Notes: a model not told the origin generated them from the letters alone. A stretch of DNA of 64,000 nt from Mycolicibacterium peregrinum (GCF_001665785.1 NZ_LZSO01000015.1:1-64000), one strand, 5' to 3'. Positions 27,401-35,582 are shown, counted from the stretch's first letter. A program made the numbers and translations.

Positions 27401-28287
27401 TGTTCGACGAGCTCGTCGTGACGGGCGAGTGCGAGTGCCATCGCATCTGCGTCCGTCTCCCAGGCGGCAGTAGAACCCTCGATGTCGGTGAGTAGAAATG
27501 TCACCGCTCGCATCATCGACGGGACATGTTGTACGGCAGGAGTTTCCAGTCCGGCATCCTGCGCGACGATCGCGGCTTCGAGCTTGCGTAGATCGGGTCC
27601 GGGGTCGACGCCCAGCTCGTCGGCCAGTACTGCCTGCGCACGTTTGAATGCGCCAAGGGCTTCACCCTGCCGCCCGGCGCGATAGAGGCCGAGCATCAGT
27701 TGACCCCAGCGTCTTTCGCGCAGCGGTGCGTCGCCGACGGCGGCCTCGAGTTCGCCGACGATCTCCGCGGCGCGACCCGTCGCGAGCAATGCGTCCGCCC
27801 GATCCTCGACGAGCGCGGCGTGGTCCTCGCTCCAGCGGGTCTTCTCGGATGCCCCACGCCGGCTGTTGGGAAGTTCGGGTATGCCACGCCAGAGTGTCAG
27901 CGCCTCGTCGAACAGTTTCACCGCGCGACCGGAGTCGCCCGCGTCGAGAGCATCGCGCCCTGATTTGGTGACTGCGCGATAGAACGAGGCGTCGATCCCG
28001 GTCGTGTTGAGGCGCCACCCGGTGCCTTCGGTCAGCACGAAACCATCGCCGAGGGTGTGGCGGAGTGAGGAAATGTGAGTCTGCAGCGCCTTGGCCGCGG
28101 TACGCGGCGGATCGTCGCCCCAGAGAAGCTCCATGAGCACGTCGGCCGGAACCACCGAACCGCTGTGCAGTCCGAGCATCGTGAGGATCGCGCGCGGCTT
28201 CGCGCCCGGCACTGCGACGGGCGCACCGTCCATTCGGACCTGAAGAGGTCCCAAAACCCCCAGTTCCACCGATGAAAGCGTACTCAC
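20782..28287 (-). CDS. Giant BTAD/cyclase/AAA/TPR regulator with nine NTF2-like modules
   Basis: A 2,501-residue protein. Order: winged-helix DNA-binding domain (about 8-93), BTAD domain of the AfsR/SARP type (about 97-245), class III nucleotide cyclase domain (about 258-430), AAA-type ATPase with GEPGVGKT near 486 and VLVLDDLHWA near 599, a TPR-like helical region (about 830-1270), then nine NTF2/SnoaL-like modules to the end. The cyclase keeps TDIEGST and GEGDATF metal aspartates, a Lys in IKTRGEG, and NRAARL, so it may be active. N-terminal parts resemble known cyclase-ATPase regulators; the long C-terminal array is unusual. GTG start without a clear ribosome site, so a slightly internal start is possible. 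The frame is open for 7.5 kb with no sign of decay. Probably a cytosolic transcription regulator with ligand-binding repeats. Confidence 0.88.
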   Translation of the reverse strand: MSTLSSVELGVLGPLQVRMDGAPVAVPGAKPRAILTMLGLHSGSVVPADVLMELLWGDDPPRTAAKALQTHISSLRHTLGDGFVLTEGTGWRLNTTGIDASFYRAVTKSGRDALDAGDSGRAVKLFDEALTLWRGIPELPNSRRGASEKTRWSEDHAALVEDRADALLATGRAAEIVGELEAAVGDAPLRERRWGQLMLGLYRAGRQGEALGAFKRAQAVLADELGVDPGPDLRKLEAAIVAQDAGLETPAVQHVPSMMRAVTFLLTDIEGSTAAWETDADAMALALARHDELVEQVVTSRGGRLIKTRGEGDATFSVFDRPSAAAAAALELQDAMLHEPWALQSPMRIRVALHTGEAELRDGDYFGRAVNRAARLRSLAAGGQILCSGATAELVVDSLHDDVVLADLGMRELRNLARPEHVFELRLDTERRPEPPASAATTARPDLPAVLAGPGPFVGRTHELKKLSASWQVAVDGGARAALIAGEPGVGKTRLAGEWSRLVYAQGAVVLYGRSDEDLGAPYQPFSEALRALVPCVGTGQLRGTRGIEALLPLVPGLTDVLPDLAAPPRADPDTERYALFDAVVALLGVASADIPIVLVLDDLHWAAKPTLLLLRHLLRFGEHARVQVVGTYRSTDLDRSHPLAAMLADLHRDGSADRIALTGLDEADVSTYVAQAGYDDEELAHALSAVTGGNPFFLIEALRHVEESGGHWDPGTLPQGVREAVSRRLSRLPAETNKALAAAAVVGSRFALELVEKVVDQDLVDAFDEACQAGIVIEEPGGRYRFNHAIVRQSLLAELASVRRMRLHQRIATMLENEPGADDELLGDLAHHYFECAWAGNALKAVEYCRRAADQAMARLAYEGAADLYDHALHALEELDDELPDLDDQRVELLVARCEALLAAGDVTSAAGAVSQLKAGTRDSARLAAWATCFDGELSMLVDPERLNEIESAVAAAAATLAELDDAAGEAKAHTVRAGCLARLGRVADCEVALDQALAAARQANQHRLVNSVLAGAPLAALWGPNPVPRAGGRCLDVVRLLRITTDSPAVEATSTRCQAVLEAFRGRAAAARRMIDSARRAVTELGLRHAVFEVEHFAGIVELVLDDPAAAEERLRLAYNGFRRMGLDADTAETAALLARACLLLGRGVEADELCSESERLAGYALKPSIAWRTTRAHLLSRRGNHDEARRVAEEAVAIAERTDALVDHGDACLALATVLAAAGEATGARAAAVRAGDLYERKGAMALASKAHGLLGDQSLLSSSVAPPYALGNHAVEPDHPCVRIGNKLTSAVDREAWDEAETLLAPIVVVESHRKIVGYVRTELSPREWTDGMRHYHAVGIVRHRPTFLAVRGDRHALILLTSATDDKAPGAPLDEFVQVVGLNEEGLVAVQVSFDLDDMDAAVADFEAKYARSAALQQLGGRPEESIGPDTACVRAGRRAMSAYERGSWDEFEQLFAPEATLESRRKIVGFTADDLPLDWIHQNRINLETGGMRITAVDIATRGEHLALARLEIGTADLKPGAPQDEILQVYAIDDEGRIALQIWFDLEDMDAAIAELEVRYAAGEAAPCSQTWSVIAHAFAALNQRQVPPMSSDWVNIDHRRGTSFASGDQIAYIEASWQDTPDTRIYPTVVHRLTQSGAVVGSAARGTSHDGLNAEWGGVEVLIVKGGLIVRCEIFDESDLDTALTKFDELNRPASKPENAATRRVEHFWSYFAARDWPALAMTLADGAVTDDRRRVVNAGVRRGRNTLIADIRPIRAEVGTDAITSSSIATRGERLALSLVRAPLFQTEVLGIVEIDDSGRIGSCIAFDLDDINAAIEELDARYLAGEAADNAGTWSAVAGAYTATNRREMPDFAPDWASIDHRRARGFAPGELAAYIRATWNLTPDIISYPESVHRLNNRGAVLTQAVSGTSEGGFDAEWREIVVVTVEGHRINRIELFDERDLDAALVRFDELNLSVPRPENAASRAYERLQKCFIGPDLEAIAAMLADDIRSEDRRHIVSTGIRRGRDAALEDARAVAGLKVRNTAATVIATRGERLALRRSRYANRDEQVDGFHVEILEIIELDGHGLIAGVVTFDSDDFGSAIKELDARYLTGEAAPHPQTWSTIVSAYAALNRHELPAATRQWTDVDHRRLLSVETGDLGQSLHQLWNLTSEASIYIETVHRVTDAGGVITQVASATSREGFDAEWRNISLLTVDGGRLSRGEAFDETDVDAALARLEELSRPTRRLQNMASQVDQRFWSHYPSRTWHAMAELLSEDFSLDDRRQGLNAGLRTGRETEIDNVKAMAGVGPPADVTSEVIATRGTCLALRRLRFASHDQEPNPFYVDVIGVVEITGDTQLSAHTVFDPEDIHSAFAELDARFLAGEAAAHAHTWSVVAGAQAAFKRHEIPEVSPNMLHIDHRPVLSVDRAVIPEPSVYTEAVHRLSERGAVVTQVLEGTSPAGFAGEWRLIDLFMVEGDLISHREVFDESDLDAALTRFDELSQPPAT

Positions 28288-28356
28288 GCATTGATCGTCG
28301 GTGGGGCGATTCAGCGCCCAGTCAAGAACGGATAAAGGCGGGGACGACCTGGGCTT

Positions 28357-28980
28357 CTACAGGCCGCGACGGGCGGCGCGCAGCGTGGCGACGGCGTCGT
28401 CGTCGCCGGTGAACGTGACCTGGGCCGGCTCTCGTCCGGCGGCGAACAGCAGCAACTCGCCCGGCTCTCCGGTGACCGTCACCTCGGGCCCGGAGCCGAC
28501 GGTGGCCAGGGTCTTGCCCTCAGGGGTCGTCAGAGCCACTCGGGCCGGCTGTCCCTTCATCGCCATGCGCGCCATACCGGACACCAAACGCGTCAGGGAG
28601 CTCACCGTGTTGGCGTCGAGAGTCCTTGGCACCCAGTCAGGTTGGGCTCGGCGAACATCCTCGTTGTGGATGAACATCTCGCCGACGTTGACCAACGGAT
28701 CCAGCAGTTTGAACGGCGAATAGAGCGGCGGGCCCGAGGTGATCTGGTCGAGGAGATCGGCCCATTCGGTGCTTTCGGTGACCTTCTGCTGCACCCGGTC
28801 GGTATAGCCGGCGAGCTGGGGGACCAGGATGCCGGGAGCGGCGTCGAGGCGACGCTCCCGCACCACCAGGTGGGCGGCCAGATCGCGGGCGGTCCAGCCC
28901 TCACACAAGGTGGGCGCATCGGGGCCCGCGGCACGCATGGACTCGACCAGGGCGGCACGTTCTTGCCGAGCGACACTCAT
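28357..28980 (-). CDS. DinB-like metal-binding protein (TIGR03085 type)
   Basis: A 207-residue protein of the DinB/mycothiol-dependent maleylpyruvate isomerase-like superfamily. Visible features are the N-terminal helix with CEGWTARDLAAHLVVRERR (first His ligand), FIHNEDVRRA (further His) near the middle, and a small C-terminal beta domain (VTVTGEPGELLLFAAGR) typical of the TIGR03085 and SCP2-like subfamily. Such proteins are thought to be thiol-dependent enzymes or metal-binding proteins; the reaction is unknown. The ATG at 28980 is close to the neighbouring lipoprotein stop (28990). Confidence 0.85.
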   Translation of the reverse strand: MSVARQERAALVESMRAAGPDAPTLCEGWTARDLAAHLVVRERRLDAAPGILVPQLAGYTDRVQQKVTESTEWADLLDQITSGPPLYSPFKLLDPLVNVGEMFIHNEDVRRAQPDWVPRTLDANTVSSLTRLVSGMARMAMKGQPARVALTTPEGKTLATVGSGPEVTVTGEPGELLLFAAGREPAQVTFTGDDDAVATLRAARRGL

Positions 28981-28989
28981 GCGCCAACT

Positions 28990-29556
28990 CTAGAAGGTTT
29001 TCACGCCCTCGACAGCGATGGTCATCCCGTGCCCGGTGCTGTCATTGCTGATCCGGGTGCCTCCCTCACTGGCATCGATGGTCCAGCCGACCGCGCTGTA
29101 CTTGCGATAGTCGAGGGTGACGACCGGAATGTCGCCGAGGTTGCCCACGACCCACTTGATCTGGCCATCGGGGGTGAGGCTGACCCCGGTCGCATGCTCG
29201 CCGTCGATCACCGGTGCGTCGGTGAAGTCGGATTCGCAGCCGACGTACTGTTTGGACAGCTGGCAGCGGGTCTTGCCGGACTTGGTCTCGATGTAGACGT
29301 ACCCGTTCTGCGGCTGCAGTGGCGCGGCGCCGGCGGGTGGGGTGGTTCCAGAGGTTCTCGGCGGAGCCGTGCTGCTCGGCGACGGTGCCGGACTGGACCG
29401 GGTGGGACGCGCGGTCGGGAAGCTGGGCTCGGTCGGCGATTGCGGGCTGGTGGCCGGCGTGCCTTCGATACTCGACTGGCAGCCGGACACCAGCGCTCCC
29501 GCGGCCAGCAGGGCGCCCAGGGATCGCCACGCCTTCACCGCGCCAAGGCTACGCAT
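28990..29556 (-). CDS. Lipoprotein with Pro/Ser linker
   Basis: A 188-residue protein. The N-terminal signal has lipobox LVSGC with the lipid-anchored Cys near residue 26. It is followed by a Pro/Ser/Thr-rich linker (about 30-80) and a compact C-terminal domain with two cysteines (TRCQLSKQYVGCESDF) that probably form a disulfide, ending TGHGMTIAVEGVKTF. Placed in the outer face of the plasma membrane. In M. tuberculosis the lipoprotein gene lpqJ (Rv0344c) lies next to iniC, and this may be its displaced homologue, but I cannot confirm that by sequence comparison. Confidence 0.82.
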   Translation of the reverse strand: MRSLGAVKAWRSLGALLAAGALVSGCQSSIEGTPATSPQSPTEPSFPTARPTRSSPAPSPSSTAPPRTSGTTPPAGAAPLQPQNGYVYIETKSGKTRCQLSKQYVGCESDFTDAPVIDGEHATGVSLTPDGQIKWVVGNLGDIPVVTLDYRKYSAVGWTIDASEGGTRISNDSTGHGMTIAVEGVKTF

Positions 29557-29613
29557 CGCGCCGTTGGCGAGGGGTTAGGACGCGCCGACAGGCACAGCCT
29601 GCCGGATGCCCGG

Positions 29614-30210
29614 TCAGGTGAGGAACGGGTTGTGCTCTGGCAGCGGCTTGATCAAGGGATCGAGCAGCTTCGCCGACTGTTCGACGGTCAGGATGTCGGC
29701 CGGGTCGAGCTGGATGAACTCCCGCGCGCTCTCGTCGTACTCCCAGACATCCTCACCGACCAGCCGGCCGTTGTCGTAAGGCCAGATCATGTGCTCGGCG
29801 CTCTTGACCAGATAGGTGGCCTCGGGATCGGCGGCCATCCCTTCGGCGGCGAGGAGGACGCCCGGTGTCTGCTGGTAGATGTACGACGTCGACACGATCA
29901 TGTCGTCGCTGATGGCCAGCTTCTCGTCGTCGGCATAGAAGATGCACTGGGCGGTGTCCTTCCACGCGTGGTACAGCCCCTTGACCGCCTCGGTGCCTTC
30001 CACGGTGACGCTCTTGCCGAGCATGTTGAAGTGGTACACGGGCTTTTCGACGGTCATGTCCGGGGCGAAGATCTCCTCGTAGCGCCCGGCCATTTCCAGG
30101 TAGCGGTGCCGGTTGTAGGCGTGCAGCATGTAGAGATGACGGGGATTGTCCGTCGTCTCGATCAAGCGCTCCACGGCTCGGTTGGTCTGGGTGATGTCGT
30201 AGCGACTCAT
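29614..30210 (-). CDS. SnoaL/NTF2-like protein
   Basis: A 198-residue NTF2-fold protein. The segment HAYNRHRYLEMAGRYEEIFAP with YYADDEKLAI-like beta strands is typical of SnoaL-like polyketide-cyclase or hydrolase relatives. The start at 30210 (MSRYDITQTN) has AAAGGAAA upstream; a longer open frame to 30561 overlaps the acyl-CoA ligase and is not used. It lies 14 bases behind the ligase gene and ends the run of genes on this strand. Probably binds or converts a small lipid or aromatic intermediate; substrate unknown. Confidence 0.8.
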   Translation of the reverse strand: MSRYDITQTNRAVERLIETTDNPRHLYMLHAYNRHRYLEMAGRYEEIFAPDMTVEKPVYHFNMLGKSVTVEGTEAVKGLYHAWKDTAQCIFYADDEKLAISDDMIVSTSYIYQQTPGVLLAAEGMAADPEATYLVKSAEHMIWPYDNGRLVGEDVWEYDESAREFIQLDPADILTVEQSAKLLDPLIKPLPEHNPFLT

Positions 30211-30224
30211 CTTTTCGTTTCCTT

Positions 30225-31841
30225 TCAGGCTGTGAGAAACATGGTTCGGAGTTCGGATTTCTTGAATTTGCCTGTGGCGGTGCAGGGAAGCGCCTCGATG
30301 AATTCGAAGCGGTCCGGCAACTGCCACTTGGCGAAGTCCTGTGCGAGGTGGTCGCGCAGTGCTTGGGCGGACGCCTGGCCGCCGTCCGCAAGCACCACGA
30401 CGGCCAGCGGGCGCTCGCCCCAGCGCTCGTCGGGCACGGCGATCACGGCGGCCTGTGCGACGGCGGGATGCGACATCAGTTGGTTCTCCAGGTCCACCGA
30501 CGAGATCCACTCGCCGCCGGACTTCACCAAATCCTTTGACCGGTCGCAGATCCGGACACAACCGTGCGGATCGATGCGCACCACATCGCCGGTCTTGAAC
30601 CAGCCGTCGGCGGTGAAACTGTCCGCCCCGCGGCCACCGTGGTAGCTGCCCGCCACCCAGGGGCCGCGCACTTCGAGTTCGCCCATGGCGGCGTCATCCC
30701 AGGCGATGAGATCGCCGTTCTCGTCTCGGCCCCGGATGTCGAAGAATGGGCTCGCGACACCCTGGCGCATGCGGTAGTCGTACTGTTCGTCGCGCTCACC
30801 CGCGTCGAGGTGCGCCGGTGCGCGGCAGACCGCGCCAAGGGGAGCGGTCTCGGTCATTCCCCAGGCCTGCACCACCGTCAGTCCGTGGCGGTCGAATCCT
30901 TCGAACATCGACCGCGGCACTGCCGCGCCTCCCACCACAAGCCGGTCGAGTTCCGACAAGTCCCACTTGTTCGGTTCGGCATCGAGTGCAGCGAGCATGC
31001 CCATCCACACGGTCGGGACGCCGGCCGTCATCGTGACGTGCTCGCGGGCACACAGGTCGAGGACACTTTCCGGGTCCAGGCTCGGTCCGGGCAGGACCAG
31101 GCGCGCGCCGGCCAGAGCGGCGGCGTAGGGCAGGCCCCATGCGTTGGCGTGAAACATCGGGACGACGGGAAGGACTGTGTCCCTGGACGATACCGACAGC
31201 TGGTCGGGCAGGGCAGCGACCAGTGAGTGCAGGGCCAGCGCTCGGTGTGAGTACACGACGCCTTTGGGCCGGCCGGTGGTGCCCGAGGTGTAACACATGG
31301 CCGCGGCGCGATGTTCGTCGAGCGCGGGCCAGGCCACCGGCTCGGCGCCGGTGATCAGCGATTCATAGTCCAGCGTTCCCACCGGCGCCGCCGCTTCGTG
31401 GGTGACGACGATGACGTGGCGGAAGTCGTGCCGGGCTCCGAAGTTCTCGAATATGTCCAGCAGGGACTCGTCGACGATGATCACCCTGTCGTCGGCGTCG
31501 TCGACGATGAACGCCAACTCGTCGGGAAACAGCCGGGGGTTGAGGGTGTGGATGACCGCACCCATGGCCGGCACCGCGAAGTACGCCTCGAGGTGTTCGC
31601 TCTGGTTCCACAGCAGCGTGGCCACCGGGTCGCCCTCGCGAACGCCAAGGGTGCTCAGCGCACTGGTCAGGCGCCGAGCGCGGGCCGCGCATTCGCCGAA
31701 GGTGGTGCGTGTGACCGCACCGGAAGGCCGGCGTGACACCACGTCCACGTCGGTGTGGAAGTGTTCGGCGCGCTCGACGATGCTCGTCAGGGTGAGCGGA
31801 TAGTCATCCATGCTGTTGCTGCCCAACATGTTTGCGGTCAT
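30225..31841 (-). CDS. Acyl-CoA ligase (ANL superfamily)
   Basis: A 538-residue fatty-acid or aryl-acid CoA ligase that activates a carboxylate with ATP and CoA. The AMP-binding P-loop is YTSGTTGRPKG. WGMTET follows, then GWFKTGDVVRID, and the C-terminal catalytic Lys lies in PCTATGKFKKSEL. The ATG at 31841 overlaps the stop of the WS/DGAT gene (ATGA), showing translational coupling. Length and motif order fit the medium/long-chain group (FadD or AlkK-like); the exact substrate is not readable. Confidence 0.92.
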   Translation of the reverse strand: MTANMLGSNSMDDYPLTLTSIVERAEHFHTDVDVVSRRPSGAVTRTTFGECAARARRLTSALSTLGVREGDPVATLLWNQSEHLEAYFAVPAMGAVIHTLNPRLFPDELAFIVDDADDRVIIVDESLLDIFENFGARHDFRHVIVVTHEAAAPVGTLDYESLITGAEPVAWPALDEHRAAAMCYTSGTTGRPKGVVYSHRALALHSLVAALPDQLSVSSRDTVLPVVPMFHANAWGLPYAAALAGARLVLPGPSLDPESVLDLCAREHVTMTAGVPTVWMGMLAALDAEPNKWDLSELDRLVVGGAAVPRSMFEGFDRHGLTVVQAWGMTETAPLGAVCRAPAHLDAGERDEQYDYRMRQGVASPFFDIRGRDENGDLIAWDDAAMGELEVRGPWVAGSYHGGRGADSFTADGWFKTGDVVRIDPHGCVRICDRSKDLVKSGGEWISSVDLENQLMSHPAVAQAAVIAVPDERWGERPLAVVVLADGGQASAQALRDHLAQDFAKWQLPDRFEFIEALPCTATGKFKKSELRTMFLTA

Positions 31842-33352
31842 GACTTCGCCTTCATCCGGCTCACGGTCCGGGTGGCGTTCTGCAGTTCTTCCAAGCCGTC
31901 GCCGAGGGCGGCCAGGATCGGCCATGGGTCGTCGACCAACTCGCGGTCGACGACGATGCCGAACTCGAGGGAATCCTGATAGCTCATGACGGTGATGTTG
32001 ATGCCGATCCCGTCGAGCACCCCGGAGATCGGGAACTGGGCGCGCTGTTTGACCCCGCCGAGGTACAGGGGTGTGGCAGGTCCGGGGACATTCGAGATCA
32101 TGGCGTTCGCAGGCTGATTGAGCCCCCGCACCCCGGCCAGTCGGGACAGCGACCGGGCGGCCTGAGCGAACAAGGCAGGCGGGATGAAGTGATTGGCGTC
32201 CTGCAGCAGCGAGGCCGGCAGCGCGCGCTGCCGTTCCTTGGCGGCGTTCATCGCCTCGTTGATCCGGCGCACGCGCTCGACCGGATCGGCCTCGTCGGTG
32301 GGCAGCTGGGTGAGCATCACCGACACCCGGTTACCGAAGGTGCCCTGCTGCTCGGGAGTGCGCACCGACATAGGGATGAAACTCGCGAGAGGTTCGGCGG
32401 GCAGCTCGCCCTGCTTGTCGAGCCAGGACCGCAGACCCGCCGTGCAGATTGCCAGCACGACGTCGTTGACGGTGCAGCCGAGGGCGTTCTTGATCGCTTT
32501 GACCTCGGCCAGCGGCATCGAGCCGAATGCGACGCGCCGGTGCGGTGATACCCGCGCCTGGAACCGGGTCCGGGGAGCGGTGACATCGCTGCCCCGCAGC
32601 GCGGCCACCGGACTGCCGGCTTTCAAGGCGCGCTTGACGAGCCGGCTGCTGCGGGCGAGAGCCTTCACTCCGGGCAGGTGCCGGATGGTGGGAACGTCGT
32701 CGAGGTGCGGCAGTGCCGTGGGGCCGGCCCGCAGAACGCGCAGTGGCTGGCTCGCCAGCCCGACCAGACCGCGACCCAGCATCTCCACCTCGGACGGGTA
32801 TTTCTCGGCTGCGATTGTGGGTGCCGCTTCGCGTTCACGCCCGGTGGTGTCGTCGAGGAGGATGCTCATGACCTCGGCGCCGGATACTCCGTCGACCGCG
32901 GCGTGGTGCATCTTCGTCAACACCGCGACGCCGCCGTCTTCGAGTCCGTGGATGACGTACACCTCCCAGAGCGGGCGCGCCCGGTCGAGCTGACGGCCGA
33001 TGATCCGGGCCACCTGCTCGGCAAGCTGGCGCTGGTCACCCGGTGCGGGCAGCGCCAGCTCGCGGACGTGGTATTCGATGTCGAAGGAGCCGTCGTCGAC
33101 CCAGTACGGGTAGTCGAGGGAGAAGGGCACCTGGGCCAGCCGCCAGCGGAAGGTGGGCAGCAGGTGCAGGCGTTCGCTGATGACTCCGCGAACGAGGGCG
33201 GCATCGAGGGGTTCGCCCGATGCGGTGTGGGAGTCGTAGATGCCGAGAACACTGACGTGCCCCTGGACACGGTCGTTCTCCATGGCCAGGAACTGCGCGT
33301 CGAGGCTGGTCAGTTGTCGCATGTGAAGATCGTCTGTCGGCGGGGCCGGCAT
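31838..33352 (-). CDS. WS/DGAT acyltransferase (wax ester / triacylglycerol synthase)
   Basis: A 504-residue member of the mycobacterial Tgs/WS-DGAT family, transferring acyl groups from acyl-CoA to diacylglycerol or fatty alcohols at the membrane. The catalytic HHxxxDG is HHAAVDG at 149-155. The N-terminal LTSLDAQFLAMEN and the later NDVVLAICTAGLR, NVPGP and GIGINITVMSYQD are family signatures. The start at 33352 (MPAPPTDDLHMRQ) is preferred over 33322, which lacks a ribosome site; neither is strong. First gene of a coupled run with the CoA ligase and SnoaL-like gene; divergent from the PucR-type regulator. Confidence 0.9.
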   Translation of the reverse strand: MPAPPTDDLHMRQLTSLDAQFLAMENDRVQGHVSVLGIYDSHTASGEPLDAALVRGVISERLHLLPTFRWRLAQVPFSLDYPYWVDDGSFDIEYHVRELALPAPGDQRQLAEQVARIIGRQLDRARPLWEVYVIHGLEDGGVAVLTKMHHAAVDGVSGAEVMSILLDDTTGREREAAPTIAAEKYPSEVEMLGRGLVGLASQPLRVLRAGPTALPHLDDVPTIRHLPGVKALARSSRLVKRALKAGSPVAALRGSDVTAPRTRFQARVSPHRRVAFGSMPLAEVKAIKNALGCTVNDVVLAICTAGLRSWLDKQGELPAEPLASFIPMSVRTPEQQGTFGNRVSVMLTQLPTDEADPVERVRRINEAMNAAKERQRALPASLLQDANHFIPPALFAQAARSLSRLAGVRGLNQPANAMISNVPGPATPLYLGGVKQRAQFPISGVLDGIGINITVMSYQDSLEFGIVVDRELVDDPWPILAALGDGLEELQNATRTVSRMKAKS

Positions 33353-33437
33353 TCTCTTGTCTGCGTGCGCCAACGCTGCGGCCGGTCGTTGTTCAATTTG
33401 CCTACCGTGAGCCGGGGGCGGCGCTACCGTGCACTGC

Positions 33438-34751
33438 ATGGAGCCGGCCTGGGCAGACGCACAGGGTGATGAGCAGCGACGAGTGTGGTCGGAGGTGTTG
33501 CGGCCGGCTGCCGCCGAACTCGCCGAGCGGGCCCGCGAAATCTCGGCAGCGGTGAACGATTACACCCGGGCTCGGCTGAGCGACCTGCTGGCCGACGAGC
33601 AGGCACTCGAGGTCAATCGGGCGAGTACCGAGGCGAGCATTCTCGACTTCGCGCAGGTGCTGTCGTCCGGAGACGATCCGCTGGCGGCGGTGCAGCTGCA
33701 GTCGCCGACACTCGACTATGCACGGGACGGCGCGCAGCACGGTATCCCGCTCACCACGCTCATGCGCAGCTATCGCCTCGCGCATGCCGCCAGCGCGACT
33801 CATTTCACCGCGATTCTGCAGCACCACGCGGGCAATGCCGAAGAACTGCACCTTGCCTCGGAGCTGGGGTCGGCGTGGATGTTCGCCTACGTCGACGCCG
33901 CGCTGTGCCTGGTGGAGGAGGTGTACACCGCCGAACGCGACCGATGGTTGCGCAGCGCCGCTGCCAGCCAAGCCGAAACCATCGCCACCATCCTGGCCGG
34001 TGAACCGATCGACACCGACGTGGCGACCCGGCGGCTTCGCCACGATGTCCGCCGGGTCCACGTCGCCGCGATCGCCTGGCTCGAATCTCACGAAGAAGGA
34101 CGCAACACGCAGGCCGTCCTCGAAGCGGCGATCCGCGACATCGCCTCGGCCATCGGCAATCAGAAGCCCCTCGTGCATCCGCTCGGAATACTGTCGACCG
34201 CCGCCTGGATCAGCTCGCACAGCCCGATCCCGTCGAAAGTGTTGGACGAGCTACGGTTCCGGACTGCGAATGCACCGGGCGTGCGCGTCGCGATCGGCGA
34301 GCCGGCACCCGGCATCGGTGGCCTGCGGTCCAGCTATGTGGAAGCGGTTGAGGCGCAACGAGTCGCGCGTCTCGCCGGCCGCGCGGCCGGTAGCGTCACC
34401 CGCTACGACAATGTTGCGCTGCGGGCCATCGCGACCGCCAACATCGACCAGGCGCGTGACTTCGTGCGACGCGAACTGGGGCCGCTCGGCGAGATGGACG
34501 AAACCACCCGGCGGCTCGCCGCCACGGTGCGCGCCTATCTCGACGAGAACTGCAGCCGCGGACGAACAGCCAAGCGGCTCCACGTCCACGACAACACCGT
34601 CGCCTACCGGATCCGCCAGGCGGAGGAACTGTTGGGAAGGTCATTGGAGCGGCGCACCCTCGAGTTGCGTGTCGCGCTGGCCCTGGCCGATGTCGTCGCC
34701 GAGACGACCGATTCCGCAACGACGCCCGCTTCCCTACGGCCGGCGAACTGA
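33438..34751 (+). CDS. PucR/CdaR-type transcriptional regulator
   Basis: A 437-residue regulator. The middle GGDEF-like region (about 170-310; GVRVAIGEPAPGIGGLRSSY) is followed by the C-terminal PucR helix-turn-helix, with YLDENCSRGRTAKRLHVHDN and TVAYRIRQAEELLG near 375-415. Proteins of this type control neighbouring catabolic or lipid genes. It sits divergently from the WS/DGAT operon with about 85 bases between starts, so autoregulation plus operon control is plausible. A GTG nine bases upstream (33429) is an alternative start. Confidence 0.88.
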   Translation: MEPAWADAQGDEQRRVWSEVLRPAAAELAERAREISAAVNDYTRARLSDLLADEQALEVNRASTEASILDFAQVLSSGDDPLAAVQLQSPTLDYARDGAQHGIPLTTLMRSYRLAHAASATHFTAILQHHAGNAEELHLASELGSAWMFAYVDAALCLVEEVYTAERDRWLRSAAASQAETIATILAGEPIDTDVATRRLRHDVRRVHVAAIAWLESHEEGRNTQAVLEAAIRDIASAIGNQKPLVHPLGILSTAAWISSHSPIPSKVLDELRFRTANAPGVRVAIGEPAPGIGGLRSSYVEAVEAQRVARLAGRAAGSVTRYDNVALRAIATANIDQARDFVRRELGPLGEMDETTRRLAATVRAYLDENCSRGRTAKRLHVHDNTVAYRIRQAEELLGRSLERRTLELRVALALADVVAETTDSATTPASLRPAN

Positions 34752-34765
34752 CCGACGCGCCCCGG

Positions 34766-35560
34766 TCACATCCGGGCGAGCATCGCGTCGCGCACCCGCC
34801 CGACCCCGGCCAGGCGTGCGATGTCGCCGATCAGAACCGGTGCGACAGCGCCGATTCCGGTCAGAAGGCGCACGCCTACCGAAGCGACCGTAGTCTCGGG
34901 TGTGTCGCGCTCGATGGCCCTGGCCACCTCCCGGGCGACATCCTCGGGTGAACTCGTACCGAACCCTCGCGGAAGCGAGACACCGGTATCCGCCAACATC
35001 CCCGCATCACGGATGGGTCCGGGAAAGATCGTCGACACGCCGATCCCGGTGCCGTGCAGCTCCTGACGTAGGGCAAGCCCGAGGCCACGCAGGCCCCATT
35101 TGGTGGCCGTGTACACCGCTCCGTTGCCGGGTGTCGCGATGAGTCCGGCTCCCGAGGAGATGAAGACGATGTGGCCTCGGCCTCGGCCGCGGCGCTGCAT
35201 CGACGTCACCGCTGCACGGGCGAGCGCGGCGGGGGCCAGCAGGTTGATGCGCAGGGCGTCTTCGATCTCGCTGTCGCTCAGCATCGCGAGATCCTGTGGG
35301 ATGCCGACGCCTGCGTTGGCGATGAGGATGTCCACAACACCTGCACGGTCCATCAGATCCCGCACGTCGCCGAGGTCGGCCAGATCTGCGGTCAACGCGC
35401 GCGCGGGCGGTCCCAGCTCACCGACCAGTTTCTTGAGCTCCAGCTCGCGTCGGCCGGTCACCGTTAGTGCGCACCCGCGCCCGGCGAGTTCGCGTGCGAT
35501 GGCCCGGCCGATGCCACCCGTCGCTCCTGTTACCAGCGCGCTGCGGCCTGTCAGTTGCAT
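34766..35560 (-). CDS. Short-chain dehydrogenase/reductase (1)
   Basis: A 264-residue classical SDR. The Rossmann motif TGATGGIG is at 11-18, NAGVG near 90, the catalytic Ser is in FISSGAG, and Tyr150/Lys154 are in YTATK. An Asp-rich segment (TADLADLGD) favours a classical nucleotide pocket. The ATG at 35560 has GAGGA seven bases upstream; an open frame extends to 35653 but overlaps the next gene. Substrate unknown; the lipid gene neighbours suggest an acyl or sterol-like carbonyl. Confidence 0.88.
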   Translation of the reverse strand: MQLTGRSALVTGATGGIGRAIARELAGRGCALTVTGRRELELKKLVGELGPPARALTADLADLGDVRDLMDRAGVVDILIANAGVGIPQDLAMLSDSEIEDALRINLLAPAALARAAVTSMQRRGRGRGHIVFISSGAGLIATPGNGAVYTATKWGLRGLGLALRQELHGTGIGVSTIFPGPIRDAGMLADTGVSLPRGFGTSSPEDVAREVARAIERDTPETTVASVGVRLLTGIGAVAPVLIGDIARLAGVGRVRDAMLARM

Positions 35561-35582
35561 GTCATGTCCTCGAATATGTTGT

